Assembly (NCBI GenBank): GCA_035533255.1
Contig: DATLUE010000123.1
Span: forward strand, 1 to 8,212
From: CAIKMD01 sp035533255
Lineage (GTDB): Bacteria; Pseudomonadota; Alphaproteobacteria; ATCC43930; CGMCC-115725
Direction of reading: 5' to 3'
Length of the DNA: 8,212 bases
In this document: positions 7,817 through 8,212 of the stretch, piece by piece
Layout: every line of letters starts with the position of its first letter
Position numbering within the stretch: the stretch's first letter is position 1
Program-made: the position numbers and the translations under genes
Notes under the pieces: model-generated
What the model was told of the DNA's origin: nothing
What the model saw: the letters and a program-made list of their open reading frames with translations, nothing else
The model's database searches: none

Positions 7817-8212
7817 CGAGCTAAATCAGGGTCGATGGCCCAGTCGATCTCTGGATAGAATGGTTTAGCCCAAGCGTAGTGCCTATGGCGTATCCACATA
7901 ACGGCCTCCAAGCCTTCAGCAACGGCGTAGGCACTGCCAAGTGCAGGGGCATGTTCGTGAAAAATTCTCAGATCCTCGACAATGGATCGAATGTCAGGCT
8001 CACCGCAGACGCGCTGGCGGGCCATGGCGATGTGCGAAAGGTCATTTGACTGCCAGCCCTCGTAGTCGATAGAAATGGTCACAAGCGGCTGAAGCGCGTG
8101 AGCAACCTCATTGGCTTTCCTTTGTTCCCGGAGCCAGCCGTTATAGCTGTCGCCGAGGCCTGGTTCGTCGGGCAACACGCTGCGAAACGAGCCCCATTCT
8201 GCTCGGGTAAGG
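7744..8212 (-). CDS. unknown small protein, 5' end beyond the window (partial)
   Basis: An open frame on the minus strand runs from the right edge to a TAA at 7746-7744 and gives at least 155 residues. A GTG at 8178 could be a start, but the frame stays open upstream (LTRAEWGSFRSVLPDEPGLG), and those residues look like normal protein, so the true start is probably outside the window. The protein looks soluble and mixed in structure, with many aromatic residues (EGLEAVMWIRHRHYAWAKPF) and a basic tail. I do not recognise the family. Its last 23 codons overlap the end of the convergent J-domain gene by 73 nt. It faces the operon, so it is probably not part of it. It is the only substantial open frame I can support in the last 400 bases. 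Confidence 0.55.
   Translation of the reverse strand, partial: LTRAEWGSFRSVLPDEPGLGDSYNGWLREQRKANEVAHALQPLVTISIDYEGWQSNDLSHIAMARQRVCGEPDIRSIVEDLRIFHEHAPALGSAYAVAEGLEAVMWIRHRHYAWAKPFYPEIDWAIDPDLARQPKTPSKRARIWRVSMIRLLLQK

Overview
The window looks like part of a chromosome or large replicon of a GC-rich proteobacterium. An alphaproteobacterium of the rhizobial or sphingomonad kind is my best guess, from overall composition, codon use and the style of the SbcC/SbcD proteins. No rRNA or other marker gene is present, so this is an inference. Almost all of the sequence is coding. I found no tRNA, rRNA, insertion sequence, CRISPR array or clear terminator.

Layout: (1) Positions 1-33 may hold the last codons of an upstream gene on the + strand. 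(2) 53-1285 is sbcD, the Mre11-type nuclease subunit. (3) 1289-5074 is sbcC, the Rad50-type ATPase with a zinc hook at its centre, starting 3 nt after the sbcD stop. (4) 5129-5713 is a 194-residue protein that I do not recognise, visibly poorer in G+C than its neighbours. (5) 5738-7816 is a 692-residue multidomain protein. It has a helical N-terminus, a probable winged helix-turn-helix, and beta-propeller-like repeats split by a J-domain with an intact HPD motif. (6) 7744 to the right edge, on the - strand, is the 3' part of a small unknown gene that converges on gene 5 and overlaps its end.

Genes 2 to 5 run in the same direction with gaps of 3, 54 and 24 nt and have no visible promoter or terminator between them, so they read as one operon. 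SbcCD opens DNA hairpins and trims DNA ends and protein-blocked ends. The two extra genes are not part of the classical sbcDC operon. Their pairing with SbcCD suggests a specialised module in which a chaperone-recruiting, possibly DNA-binding scaffold and a small partner direct or control the nuclease. A role in defence against phage or plasmids, or in dealing with blocked DNA ends, is possible, but it is inferred from gene content only.
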